The position numbers were made by a program, and so were the translations under genes. This document shows, piece by piece, positions 12,576-24,633 of a DNA stretch of 64,000 nt. Below the pieces are notes generated by a model that saw nothing but the letters and a program-made list of their open reading frames with translations, had not been told where the DNA came from and did not search any database. The DNA lies in contig OZ007570.1 of assembly GCA_963931925.1 (NCBI GenBank), forward strand, positions 23,781,340 to 23,845,339. The letters run 5' to 3'. Source of the DNA: Onchidella celtica (lineage: Eukaryota > Mollusca > Gastropoda > Systellommatophora > Onchidiidae). Positions within the stretch are counted from its first letter, which is position 1. Every line of letters begins with the position of its first letter.

Positions 12576-13012
12576 CTAGTTGGGGTACCCGGTATTACCC
12601 GGGATAAACCTATGCTCCTACCCGTCTTTTTTTCACTCTGTCTGATCTAGACAATTTCCCGTAAAAAATCCAGTCTTGATTCAGAACTCACGCACGGCAA
12701 GACTCTACGCACCAACTGAAAACTTTGCGCACTGAATAGTTTGTGCAATAGTGAACACATCGGACGGAAATGATGGCGTCACGGGCTCATGCGTTTGTGA
12801 AAAGGATCAACCGGAGGCGTGCAGTCAGCAACACCAAGCAAACTCAAAAAAAAAAATACTTCCCCACAATCTGAAACCTCCAAATATAGAAAAGAAGCTT
12901 CTTTATGGCAACAGGAAGACAACTTCAAAACTTCAAGTAAATTCCAACTCTATGCGCCAGTAGTTTTTTGCGAACACACAAACGGACACACATTCGCTTT
13001 TATTTATGTAGA
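12576..13012 (-). mobile_element. Helitron-like non-autonomous element, copy 2 (tentative)
   Basis: On the minus strand it begins TCTACATAAATAAAAGCG, matching the 5' end of the copy at 4530. It ends with a short GC hairpin (CCCGGGTAATACCGGG) about eight bases before CTAG, followed by T. A 5' TC, a 3' hairpin and a 3' CTAG are the hallmarks of Helitron termini. The base before the 5' TC is T rather than the usual A, which would also fit Helentron-type insertion. No transposase coding sequence is present. Confidence 0.5.
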
Positions 13013-13488
13013 AAAAGGGCCAGGAAACCCAGATCTTTTAACAGAAAGTCGAAATCACCAAATTAAAGAAAAAAAAGTTGTTGCATCAGCCGAGAAAAAT
13101 TGCGAAGAATGATAAAAAAAAAATATGAGGAATATTTTCTATTCGCGACCTGATTTACGAAACATCGGCAATTTTACCCACGTTTGTTTTGTTTGAGGGA
13201 ATAGAGTATGGGAGATGGACACCATTTCCAGTAATGTTCAGTTCTCTTAAGCGCCAAGAAGACCTGCAAGATTTCTAATGTCGTTAGGTAATTGTGTTAA
13301 TTGATTTTCTTGTTTTTCTCTTAACCTGAAGTTCTCTTTAGAAGAAAAAAACTCGGTTAATGGGAAATAAGATTTTGATTGTATACAGTATCATGTGAGA
13401 TAAAAAGGAGGTCAGATCCCCTGGGACAAGTCTAAGAAGAGAGGGGGGGGGGTAGGGGTGGGAATGACATGGAAAGACAAAACACTCC

Positions 13489-13650
13489 ATTTTTTGCACA
13501 ACCGACGGGTTTAGTATTATGATAAGCAGTTAGAATAAATCTGAACTGTGAAACAGCTTGATAAGTGCCAAAACGCAGAGTGCGCGTTTGTTAAAGCTCT
13601 TCTACATACTAAAAGACCTCCAATTTTTCAGAAAATGGAGATAGAACAAA
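13489..13650 (+). repeat. Dispersed repeat family A, copy 2
   Basis: This is the second copy of the repeat at 3327-3520, in the same orientation, with blocks such as TTTAGTATTAT, ATAAG, CTGAACTGTGAAACAG, TTTGTTAAA and CAATTTTTCAGAAAA. A G run (13444-13452) precedes it. Function and class are unknown. Confidence 0.65.
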
Positions 13651-14911
13651 CAAGAAATAAGGTCACAACAACATGAAATAGTGAAAAGACCCTCAGGCTA
13701 GATACATCGACACACAATGAAACATCAAGAATAGAAGATTTTAGGGCACTTGGCGGTTGAGCACTGTAAGAGCTATCATGCACTATGGAATAGGATAGTG
13801 AAAAACAAGTAGAAGAACGAGAACGAATCAGGACATGCACAGCGAGATGAACGGAGAAATTAATCAGAATCTATTACTGTTGAAAGAGCAAGAATAGAGG
13901 ATAGAGGAGTCACACCTGATGAGGATGCAATGAGAGGAATTAGGATTGGAGAGAGGGGGCGATGAGCAATATAAAGTACAGAAAGAAAAGGCATCAATGC
14001 TGCCTCGAGAGAGAAAGATGGGAAAATAACGAGAGTGAGTGGAATGGAATGGGAATCTAATCAAAACCTATCATAGAACGTGGGGCCAGACCCCATACAT
14101 ATTTGATGAGCAACCATTGTATGTAGAGAAACAATTTGAGAGGCTGGGGAGATAGGCCGGTGGTGAGCTATTGCCGTGTGGGTATGTGTATATCGGTGTG
14201 TGTCCATTGCGTCGTGTGATTTCATGCAAACCTTGGGGTTCATTAAACCTCATAAAATTTCAACTGCACTTTGTGGGATGAAGTTTCTTATTTACAGATG
14301 ATCATAGTCATAGCCTATCTTACCTCAACATTCAACTGCAGTTTCAAGTTATGGCCACTTACTACATTGTAAAACAAGGGTCCCTAGAAGATCGTTTTCT
14401 TACCCTCCGCTATTCACATCGCTAAAGACATTTTAGCTAGATGTGTGCCTTATTTCGCTAAGGTTCCTTAGCATGTCACTTCATATATGCCTGTTATTGA
14501 GTTTATGATGTATTGAGTCATGATGTGTGGTTTGTCTAATGGTGTGTTAGACATGCGTACCATGTATTTGCCCCTAAACTCTTTGTGAAAGAGAATTTCT
14601 CTCATGGGACACTCAAGCGATTCTTATCTTTTCTAATCTATCTATCTCATACTGGTGCTTTTTATAATAGATTTAAGTAACTCATTGAGTGTCAGGGCTG
14701 TTTACATGCGCGATACTTTGTGTTATTTCGTTTTTGTTTGTGCGCGCGAGGCTGCTGTCAAAAAGAGTGCAGAAAGAGTAGGCTGTGGAGTGTACAACTT
14801 CAATTCCTGGTGGTGACCTAATTTTTAACTTTAAGTGTTGATTGAACTTTTCCAAACTTTCTTTCTTCAGGCATTATTGGTTTATTCTCTTGTCGTGCTG
14901 CAAGAAAATAA

Positions 14912-15022
14912 GAGAGGGAGAGAGAGAGAGAAGGACAGAGAGAGAGAAATCATTAATGTGTGTTTCGAGAGGGAGAGAGAGGAGGGACAGAGAAAGAAAG
15001 AGAGAGAGAAATCATTAATGTG
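14912..15022. repeat. AG-rich tract with an internal tandem duplication
   Basis: GAGAGA-type purine sequence in which the block AGAGAGAGAAATCATTAATG followed by TGTGTTTC occurs twice (about 14938-14968 and 15001-15029). The Arg/Glu-rich frame here is a repeat translation. Confidence 0.85.
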
Positions 15023-15557
15023 TGTTTCTCTTTGGGCAAGTTATCGACATTAAGCCTTCTTTTCTTAAACCCAGGTCCTGAGTAGTATTTTATTTGCTTT
15101 ACTTTTTATTTTAAAAAAAAAAAAAAGGCGTTGGGACAAGTACGCCAGACTTCCAGCCTTTCATGTTGCTGCTCTTCACGTCTCCGTTCTTTGAAAGCCA
15201 AGACAAGTTACAACGGCCAAGCGCTTGATTCCATTTGGCTCTTCTTTCCGTTTCCTTTTTCCCGGAATCTTGTGCCTGTCTGCCTTGTTACAAAGAATCT
15301 TAACAGAAAAAAAAAAAAAAACCCAAAAACGATTGATCCACATAGGGCGCCTGTCTTGTACTGATGTATCGTTCCGTCCCGTCAGACTGACATTTCTCTC
15401 TCTAAACAAATACAGAAAAAAGTGGACCTCACAGAGAGAGAGAGATATAACTGCAGTTATTAACGTGCCCCGTCCTGCATTTTTGGCTCGAAATCCTAGT
15501 AGAAAACGAGAAAGCCTTTTGAACTTAAAGCTAGCTTGGGGTTGTTAGGAGATATGT

Positions 15558-15900
15558 GGGGGGGGGGGGGGTAGGAAAGATACCGATAAAGAAGTTAATC
15601 TTGGAGGGGGTTGGGAAGGCGTTGCCCGGGGGGCGGGGGGGGTAGGAAAGATACCGATAAAGAAGTTAATCTTGGAGGGGGTTGGGAAGGCGTTGTCCGG
15701 GGGGGGGGGTAGGAAAGATGCCGATAAAGAAGATAATCTTGGAGGTGGTTGGGAAGGCGTTGTCCGGGGGGGGGGGGTAGGAAAGATGCCGATAAAGAAG
15801 TTAATCTTGGAGGGGGTTGGGAAGGCGTTGTCCGGGGGGGGGGGGGGAGAGATGCCGATAAAGAAGTTAATCTTGGAGGGGGTTGGGAAGGCGTTGTCCT
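15558..15900. repeat. ~68-bp G-rich minisatellite, five copies
   Basis: The unit is a G run of 8-14, then TAGGAAAGATRCCGATAAAG, then AAGTTAATCTTGGAGGGGGT, then TGGGAAGGCGTTGYCC. Units begin near 15571, 15642, 15709 and 15777, with a last one from about 15847. Length changes come mostly from the G run. Frames on both strands stay open across it (Gly-rich on +, Pro-rich on -), but only because of the repeat. Confidence 0.95.
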
Positions 15901-15982
15901 CCGGCATACATTAAGGGCCTGCTAGGGCTGTCGGTAATGGGTCAAGATTAAGATTAAGCTTAGTCTTAAATTCAAAGACAAG

Positions 15983-16484
<502 letters not shown>

Positions 16485-17327
16485 TCATTTCAGTTCAGGA
16501 CATTAGAATTGTGATTTTCATAGCTTTCCTTTGCAGGACCAGGGAAGAATTTAATAAAACCGAGAGGTGTGTGGTGTTTGTATTTGTATTTGTATAACTC
16601 TTTAATCCCATTTCGGAAATTTGCCTTTGTGCCATTGCAGCCCAATTACAGGGCATGTCTATGAGCAGTACAGTGTTTTCACCCATAGCCCAGTCTTATC
16701 TTTTTTACTTTGTCTTTGAAATAGGACTGTTTCAGATTCACACCAAATCTCTAGAATTTTCCGTCGCTGGTAAGCTTGTTTTTTTTAAACAATGTCTTGG
16801 CAGTGCGGTAATTCTTCGTTTTTGTTTTTGGACACCTTCGGGATTCTATGGTAATGAATGTACTTGTAAATTAAAATTGGTTGACTGATAATATGTTTGT
16901 AATGTACTGCTTTTTAACATGCATTTACAGGAACATACTATGGGAAATAAACGCAGGGTTGTCAGTGTGATGTTTGAAAGCTTCAGTGGCTACGAAGTGA
17001 AAGCGCGAAACAGATCATTGTAACTGTCCCGGCAACTTCCTTAGCTAAATACCTTGAATCTTAGGAAGCACGAAGTCTGTCATTGAAAGCATTTAGTGCC
17101 AAGGAAATTTACCTAAGGCAGAGCTCCCAGACAGCGTTTGAAGATTATGGTCTTGGCCTGAGTGAATTAAAATCAAATACGTGTTTTTTAGCCTTCAGCA
17201 AACAAAATAATGGAATAATCGCAATTTTCTCGAGTGAAATGATACGATAGCAATTTCATAACGGTCTTTATTTTCTGATAGTGTAGATTGGTTTGTCATT
17301 TACGTTAATAGGGGGTGGAAGAAATTA

Positions 17328-17477
17328 AGGAGAGAAAGAGACAGGCAGCAGACAGACAGAGAGAAAGAGACAGACAGACGGAGGGATGGGGAGAGAGAGA
17401 AAGCGAGACAGAGACAGAGCGAGAGTGCGTAACAGAGAAGAAAGAAAGAAGGGGAGAGGGAGAGAGAGAGAGAAAGG
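17328..17477. repeat. AG/CAGA-rich purine tract
   Basis: Runs of GAGA, ACAGACAG and GGGAGAGAG with few pyrimidines. The charged Arg/Glu frames are by-products. Nothing else was recognised between the TATC repeat and this tract. Confidence 0.85.
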
Positions 17478-17805
17478 ATTCATTGAACTCGATGAACTGA
17501 TTGAGCTGGAAATATTGAGGACTAATTTCTTAATGGTGTCGTGGGACTGTTGGTTCCCAAGCCTCACTGTCAACTACAATGATAGATGACATCTGACCGT
17601 AAAGGATCCCCTGCCTATAGGACTAGGGCAAGGGTCTCATTAATCCTATTGACCCATTTCTATGGTAACAGCTGTTACTTCAACTTGATTAGAGAATTAT
17701 TGTAAGTTTGTATGGTCATTGTTTTCTTAGCTCGTCCACTGACTTATTCATTTACTGGCCTGTACTAACTGCATTGTTTGGGATTTGTTGAGCAATTCGC
17801 CCACT

Positions 17806-17930
17806 TAGAATGACAAGGTTCGAACTCCATTGCTTCAACTTTTGAGAAATCGAGGATTGAAGTTTCATGTGATCATAGCTTTTAGAGCAAAGATTTTTTT
17901 TTTTTCTCTTTAGTAAAACTAGTGTAATGT
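17806..17930 (+). mobile_element. MITE family C, truncated copy
   Basis: It carries the same start as the full copy at 22334 (ACTTAGAATGACAAGGTTC) and about 110 bp of matching interior, including ATTGAAGTTTCATGTGATC and a T-rich tail. The downstream half and right TIR are missing. Its T tract lies just upstream of the candidate acceptor at 17945, so the fragment may supply part of a polypyrimidine tract. Confidence 0.75.
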
Positions 17931-17945
17931 TGTTTTCGCTTTCAG

Positions 17946-18137
17946 CGTCGCCAACTTATTCTGCTACGACCTGAGCCGCTGTTCCTTCCTGGAAGTCGAC
18001 CGCAGTCCCACGAAACTGTGATCTTCTTTTCTAATTACGCTGACGACATTCTCCTCACGCCTCGAGAAAATGGCCAAAAATGCCCCTTTCAAAAGGGCAG
18101 TGCGTACGCTCACGACTTTGGGCCAGATGGGTCTCGG
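17946..18137 (+). CDS. Candidate alternative SYT7 exon between C2A and C2B
   Basis: A strong acceptor (TGTTTTCGCTTTCAG) is followed by an open frame in phase 0, the phase left by the C2A exon. It reads RRQLILLRPEPLFLPG and on to FGPDGSR. A weak donor, CGG|GTAGTA at 18138, would close it after exactly 64 codons, again in phase 0, so it could join GKLGELLL of the C2B exon without a shift. If the donor is not used, the frame runs four more codons to TGA at 18150-18152, giving a C2A-only product. The segment is more GC-rich than its surroundings. I do not recognise the peptide and know of no such insert in SYT7, so it may be chance. Confidence 0.25.
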
Positions 18138-18837
18138 GTAGTACTACCTTGACCATTATGGCAAGGCAAAATGAATGAACGAGGAAGAAGCTGAGGTGAC
18201 AACGCTGTCGCTCGGGGTTCCTGAAGACGTGATATAGATTTATCTGACAAGACGTGAGTTAGGATCATGTGCAAATTACAAACAGAAGCAAAACTCGGCC
18301 GAAGCCACTAAATACCAGTTTGTATTATGATCTTAACTCGCTAATTCCCAGGCATACATTCACTTAGCCAACATAACAATTCTGAATATCGCGAGACTGG
18401 TTTAAAATGGTCAAATGAATGCACAGATTATGAATAATAACATGTCGCGGAAAATCATTTATTTTATAGATAAGTTAAGAAATATTCCAGTTACAGAATA
18501 ATGGGCTATGACGACAGGTTTGAGATATGGAATGCTGGGGTTAAATTACACGAGTTTTAAGAAGAAGGAGGAATGCTGTGGAATGGCAACAAGCCATGAT
18601 AACGCCAGCACACCGTCCGTGAGAAGCCTCTAAATTTTTCCTGAGATTACCATTAATACTGGTGTCGAGGTGTTTTGCAGCGTAGAGTCGATTTAAATGA
18701 GGAAGTAATTTTATATAATACGGGTTTTTCCAGGAGTGAAATTCTGAGGGAAATAAAGCAATTTTCTCACTTCAAGAAAGCTATTAGTCTATTGATCTAA
18801 GGATAAAGAAAACAAAATGTCGCTCATTTTCTCTCTT

Positions 18838-19144
18838 TATAGGCTGTTGTTACTTGTACGTATGCATCCTAAGCGTTTTGTGTTAGGGGTGCCTACTTAA
18901 ACGTACGTACCTATCCCTAATCCCGTCCTTATCCTCAACCCTAAATCTCATCGAATCCCTAATCCTGCCCTCCACCCTTTCAACCGAAAACCAAAAGGGA
19001 AATAAAAAGAAAATCTGAAAGCATAATTAATTAAGGCTGTTGTTGGGAGCTTACCGGGAGGAGCTGCTGGAGTCTCAAAAGGCTTTGAAATACGTACCCC
19101 TATCGCCAAAAACGTGAGGGACGTACGTACTTGTTACATCATTC
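18838..19144 (-). mobile_element. MITE family B, copy 2 (inverted relative to copy 1)
   Basis: Reverse-complement copy of 8891-9238. Most of the length aligns, including GTACGTACGTCCC at one end, GCCTTAATTAA in the middle, GAAAGGGTGGAGGGCAGG, GAGGATAAGGACGGG and the terminal CAAGTAACAACAGCCTATA. It lacks the GTT expansion and long C run of copy 1. The two copies lie in the same 10.9-kb intron and could pair in the transcript. Confidence 0.75.
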
Positions 19145-19781
19145 GTCTGTAAATTATTGAGGTGTACATGAGCGTGACTGAATGAATTCCTTATGCTAAA
19201 TGTCAAAGGTCATCCTTATAATTTCATCCTGATGAGCGATAGTGGCATTCTCTTAGTAATAGTCAATTTGGCACAGCATTCAGTAAGCCTAATCTTTAAA
19301 TACTGGTCCAGCAAGGAAATGCGAAACAGATCCGCTGAAATCTATAGTCATTTAGAACTGTCCAACCATGTCACTCTGTCTGAGATAGAAACTCGTGGAT
19401 CTAACAGCGTGATTTCAGGCGGCAATTTGTCGTTCTGTTTATTCTTGCATTGCTTTTGTGAATCATATTTATCTAAAGGTACGGGTTCGAATCAACAGAT
19501 CGGTTAAATTATGTGTCTGGGTGAATGGTAGCTGTATCTGGAGTTTCCTTGTCGCACGGCATCTGGCCGGTTTATAACGTTTATTTATATGTTACTTTAC
19601 ATTTCAGAAGATTGAAAGTCGTGAGATAGAAAATGGTGCTGCTGTTGTTTTATTCTTTATGAGTGCCAGAGTAACTACCTCATAGTTGTCATGTCAACAT
19701 ACCCATAAGTCACCGAGTTCCGTGACATCTCCACTGTCAACAGGGGTGTTTGATTAACTTATTGATATTCCTGGTTTTCAG

Positions 19782-19896
19782 GGCAAGTTGGGAGAACTGT
19801 TATTATCATTGTGCTATCAGCCGAACATTGGCCGCCTGACGGTGTCGGTGATGAAAGCCAAAGATCTCAAGGCCAAGGACATCACGGGGTCATCTG
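19782..19896 (+). CDS. SYT7: Synaptotagmin-7, exon for the start of C2B
   Basis: After TTTTCAG this exon reads [20 protein letters not shown] and continues to [13 protein letters not shown], then one G of a split Asp codon before GTAAGC. It corresponds to the Syt7 C2B opening [13 protein letters not shown] and to the Lys-Ala-Lys/Arg-Asn/Asp-Leu-Lys-Ala strand. The Asp of KDI is the first C2B loop-1 Ca2+ ligand. It enters in phase 0 (from CKDSR) and leaves in phase 1. The flanking introns are 10.9 kb and 4.7 kb. Confidence 0.96.
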
Positions 19897-21136
19897 GTAA
19901 GCAAAACTGTGACACTGGCTACTCTAAAGTAGCAAGTAGTGATGCTTGTTTATCAAGTGCACCTATCGTTTTGTTCACAATGATTTTGCCGTTCAGTGGC
20001 TTTTAAATGTGATATTAAAGTAGTGCTTTATTATAAAACATTTATTTTCAAGTGGACTTAAAAAATATGTGCCTATCTGATCTCCTTTTTTTCATATCGA
20101 TGTGCTGATATTAGTAAATAGTCAAACATGGTAGACACCTGTACTTAAGATAATAATTGTATTTTTTTTGTCACGTGTCCTGCAATAAGCGTAATTTTAA
20201 ATTCCTTTTTAAAATATTCAGCACGTGTGATTTACCAGTGTGAATATGAACGACGAGTACCGACATCTTGGCTTGTTGATTTTCTTGATACAAAAAGGCG
20301 CAGTAACGAAGTAATGCTAATGGTAATAACATACCCTTCAGCCGCATCCTGCTTTGCGCATGTTAAAAATGTAAGTTCATTTCCAGGCATTGTAGTATTT
20401 AATTTATTTTTCCCCCCACCTTGAAACCAATTGATTCCGTAGCATCTGACAAGATATTTAGAGAAAACTATAAATCATAATGAATATATAAATTAACAGT
20501 GTCAATCTCAAACGTAGTATTATCTATTTATACAGTTGCTCATAACAATGACTTCAGGCATGTTTATTCAACGAATTCATATCTATTACCTCTTTCATCA
20601 CGTACAGGTCAGTAGGTAACTTTAACGTGGATTGTCCCATTGTAATAAGAATTTTCTGCCCTTTACTGATTCTGATGCATTCGGTTTTATGAACAACGTA
20701 TCGCCATTTTTTTTTGTATACCCAACGATAAATAGACAAGATTTACATATCAGCATCTGGGATATCAAACTATTTGAACACCTTTATTCGTGTTATTGCA
20801 TTTGATTGCTGTTGTTGTTCCTCGATTCAGTTTGTTTGTGGTGAAGAGAATAACATCATGTGTGATAAACCAGACATTGTTGGAAATTCATTTATTATTT
20901 AATTTTGTGCTTATTTTTGTATTTATTTGTTTGTTTATTTATATAGTTTATTGATATATTTATCTATGTATTTATTTATTTATTTATTCAACGGGTGGAT
21001 AAGCCGCTATTTTCTACTCCCCGTAGAAAATATTTTGCACATTAAATCTATAATATGTTTACGATCCTCAGGGGCACAGCTAATTATATAGGCACATCAT
21101 TAAGTTCATTTTCGTGCAGACATAATTATTTCTTAT

Positions 21137-21388
21137 GATACATCTCACATGTGTTTTGATACATCTCACATGTGTTTTGATACATCTCACATGTGTTTTG
21201 ATACATCTCACATGTGTTTTGATACATCTCACATGTGTTTTGATACATCTCACATGTGTTTTGATACATCTCACATGTGTTTTGATACATCTCACATGTG
21301 TTTTGATACATCTCACATGTGTTTTGATACATCTCACATGTGTTTTGATACATCTCACATGTGTTTTGATACATCTCACATGTGTTTT
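21137..21388. repeat. 21-bp minisatellite, 12 perfect copies
   Basis: Twelve identical tandem units of GATACATCTCACATGTGTTTT. Each contains the palindrome CACATGTG (an E-box-like CANNTG core). Because 21 is a multiple of three, several frames on both strands stay open (repeats of MCFDTSH on + and MYQNTCE on -). These are artefacts of the period. Perfect identity implies recent expansion. It lies in the SYT7 intron within C2B. Confidence 0.98.
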
Positions 21389-22333
21389 GAAATCAAATTT
21401 GTAAACACCTTCCGTTATGTTATTTTTTTTTTTTTAATCCAGATGTTTTGTATTGGCGAAGGTAATAAAAATGTCCTGCATCTGCACACACACACACAAA
21501 CACAACTTCCTCCCCCGTTGTATTTTAGCATATTCTTTTCTATCAATAAAATCTTTCATTTCCAGGTAAAACAAATTAATTTTAACGGCCATGACTATCC
21601 AGGGAAGTTGATACAAAACGGACCACTAGTTTAATTCACGTAGCCTGCAAATGATAGACAAATGCTTTATCGATATGAAAGAATGTACTAAAATAAGAGG
21701 TAGCAGAAAGTTTTTGCTTTCTTTTCTTTTTATGCAAAAAAAACAAAGCCCCCATACAATTCTCCTTTGTATCGATAAGCTAGAAGCAAATCACTAAGTA
21801 CACTTTGGAAAACAGCTTTCATAGTACATTTTATGAAACGGTTCCTTACACATCAGAACTTTGTTTGCAGGTATTTTATATGCAGATCCTTGTAACTTAT
21901 TTTCCAGGCTGGTTACGACTGGGTTCATGTGGTAGGTTTAATTGCAAGGATCATGGTTTTGCTTTAGGGTCATCCAAATTCATTTTCATTTGCTTTCAAC
22001 AAAAATTTCTGAGCAGCTGAAGTTGAACAGCATTTTGCTTCACATGTTTTCTGGTTATATTATACCAATTATCCGAGTGAACAGATGGAATTGGGACGTT
22101 GAAATATTATGATCATATTTCAAACTTTCAAGACTATTCTTAGTTTGTGTTTCTTGGTTTTGTTTTTGTCTCGTCTTCATCTCTCTCCACTCTGTCTGTC
22201 CACCTCCCCCCCCCCCCCCTCCCTTTTTTTTTCTTTTTTTTTTTCATTTTTTACATTTTTTTAAAAACATAATTATAGTTAATTTCATCCTACACCATTT
22301 TTTCTTTTTAAAAGCTTAATTAACAAATCGTCT

Positions 22334-22574
22334 CCTTAGAATGACAAGGTTCTAACTCCCTTTGCGTCAATTTTTGAGAAATCTATGATTGAAGTTTCAT
22401 GTGATCGTAGCTTTTGTAACAAACGATTTTTTTTTTCTTTTTAGTAATACCTACAAATTACATATCGAATCTGCTTGGTACCTTGACATACAATGGAAGA
22501 GGTCCGTAGAAGTAGAATGTAGTGTGTAACTCAGTTCAGCCAAAAACTGGAGATAGAACCTTGTCATTGTAAGG
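22334..22574 (+). mobile_element. MITE family C, complete copy
   Basis: The 241-bp element has about 26-bp terminal inverted repeats beginning CCTTASAATGACAAGGTTCT, at most two or three mismatches between the ends. The interior is AT-rich with a T run and no coding capacity. The left half matches 17806-17930. Target duplication is unclear, so the superfamily is not assigned. Confidence 0.8.
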
Positions 22575-23146
22575 GGATGAAATGTAAATATACCGTGCAT
22601 CTTTATATTTTATGTTGTACTTATTCGTATTCGAAAATGTATGCCATTACATCTCCACAACTGAATTAAATGTATAGGTTTTGAATCTTCAGATCTTGTT
22701 TTTCTTTGAATAATGTATTTTGAATTTAAGCAGAAATGTACGATAATTCTGCACTGCCTTCAATGATTAAATCTCTAAGTTTACACTTATGCTGCTGATA
22801 GACTATGATGTTTATTCATAAAGCACCTGTGTTCTCCATCTTCCTCCATCCCCAATGTTTTGTTTTGTTTCTGGTTGAGATATTTCAAAATGGCTCGTAG
22901 GTTAGCAGTAGTTTTTGTTCGTTTGTTGCTTTTTTTTAACATATCCAGATACCGCAGGGAAGAGATCTTTTATGACAATTTGTCATATTCGTGTATAAAG
23001 AGGAAAAGACGAAAGCTTAGCAAGAAAATACTGTCTCGTCTCCAAAAGCTATGCCATTTCTCCAAAACCTTACATTTTTATGCTCCTGTGGTCGTACAAA
23101 TTTGTTATCACTTTTGTATTGATCAGGTCGTTTTTTTGTGTTTTTT

Positions 23147-23170
23147 GGGGGGCGGGGGGGGGGGGGGGGG
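23147..23170. repeat. Long G homopolymer tract
   Basis: A nearly pure G run of more than 20 bases with a single C, the longest of about ten G/C runs in the SYT7 introns (others near 1791, 4318, 5820, 7181, 9173, 10011, 13444 and in the 68-bp minisatellite). Confidence 0.9.
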
Positions 23171-24633
23171 TTAAATTATATTTCATTACATTAATTCGAT
23201 TAAGCACTGGGGTGACAAATCTTCTAAAAGGGGTATTATACTAAGCCCGGAACATCGTAGCCAGTTGCTGCCAACAAAATGAACACCCAAGAAATGGTTG
23301 CAGGAAAAAAATGTTGCACTGACCGGCCGTAGTATGAAATGGTCTGCCCGGATTGACTAAGCAAATATAGGAAATTATGGCATGTACTTCTTGTCTGCCA
23401 GCAGCTGACTGAGTCGTTCCAGGCTAATTATGATACCTCCCTTAGCCTACACACTTGGCCAGCCATTTGTTGTTTCTTCTTAAATCAGTAGATTTGGTGC
23501 TGGTGCTTACGCTTCTATTTTATTTTTAATTTGTTTTACTTTCCAACCGTTCATTCTCACTTTACTATTTTGGTTTGGAGCTATGGCAATTGTAAGACCT
23601 AAAACATCATTCTGAAAGCGATTCAATGAAGTTTGGAATATAATCCATTGCAGCTTCCGTTGACTATTATTATTGAGGGACTAAAGTAGCTTTAGTTTCG
23701 AATACACTTCGAATTTGTACGAAGTATTTACATGCACTTAATGTAATGGTTTACTTTTTGTTATTTTTTAACCAGAGCACCCATCGGCAAAATAATTACA
23801 GTGTCAGCTGGGAAAAGAAATACCTCTAGTCCTCAGCGACAGGAGTTTGAGTTTGATTTTTACGGCGCGTCTGCACGACTACGGCCACTTTTCGCTTTTC
23901 ACGGTTCATTTGGGCACTTTACCTATGTCTGGCATTCAGTGATTTCTCAATTTAAATTTCGCATATAGAATAGTTCCACAAAAACGTTATTACCTTGGTA
24001 ACATTCTCAAGAAAAAAAAAGATTTTTATAGATCCGAAAATAAATTTGTAAACATTGTATAAAAGTTTTTTAAAACCAAGTTGTAGGTCTTGGCCGCTTT
24101 CAGAGGGGATCAGACGCGCTAGATGCACGTTAGATAAAAAAAAAAAAAGAGCATCGAAGAAAGTGAAAGAGCTGAAGAGACTGCAGATATTACTGGACGC
24201 AGTTTGCGGTAATTAAGTCCCAGGGATAGCGAGGAAAACGACACTAATTGTATCGGCTGAGGATTATTTCGGCCGAAAATCAGGTTTTGGTTGATTAACC
24301 AGCTCGTCGGTTCCTTTTCAATGTGTGTACATCAAATTTTCAATGTGTAAAATGCCTAAACCAGTCAAATATGACGCCATGTGATAAAATCCGACCTAAT
24401 GATCAATCTGACCCCCTGGGTTACACATTGAGATGTTGACTCACCGATGTAAATCTTACCCTTAGTGCAAAGTTACCCCAATAACGTCATTAAATCACAG
24501 CGAAACAGACAGGGTTCAAAGTATATGTATTGAGTTGATGAAAAGAGAAAAGGTAAGTTTGTCAAAGATAATAAACATAACATCAGTGCCAATTGACTTT
24601 TATTGCCTCACATTGATATCGTTTCATTCCCAG

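Noticed and set aside
15545-15907. 120-codon Pro-rich minus-strand frame
   Set aside because: Translation of the G-rich 68-bp minisatellite.
18022-18060. NYADDILL in the candidate exon as a reverse-transcriptase YADD motif
   Set aside because: No other reverse-transcriptase motif before or after it, and the frame is only about 69 codons.
21137-21388. CRISPR-like array
   Set aside because: Units are contiguous with no spacers, and the window is animal DNA.
21149-21634. 161-codon open frame with MCFDTSH repeats (and minus-strand MYQNTCE frame)
   Set aside because: Caused by the 21-bp minisatellite, whose period is a multiple of three. No coding features outside the array.
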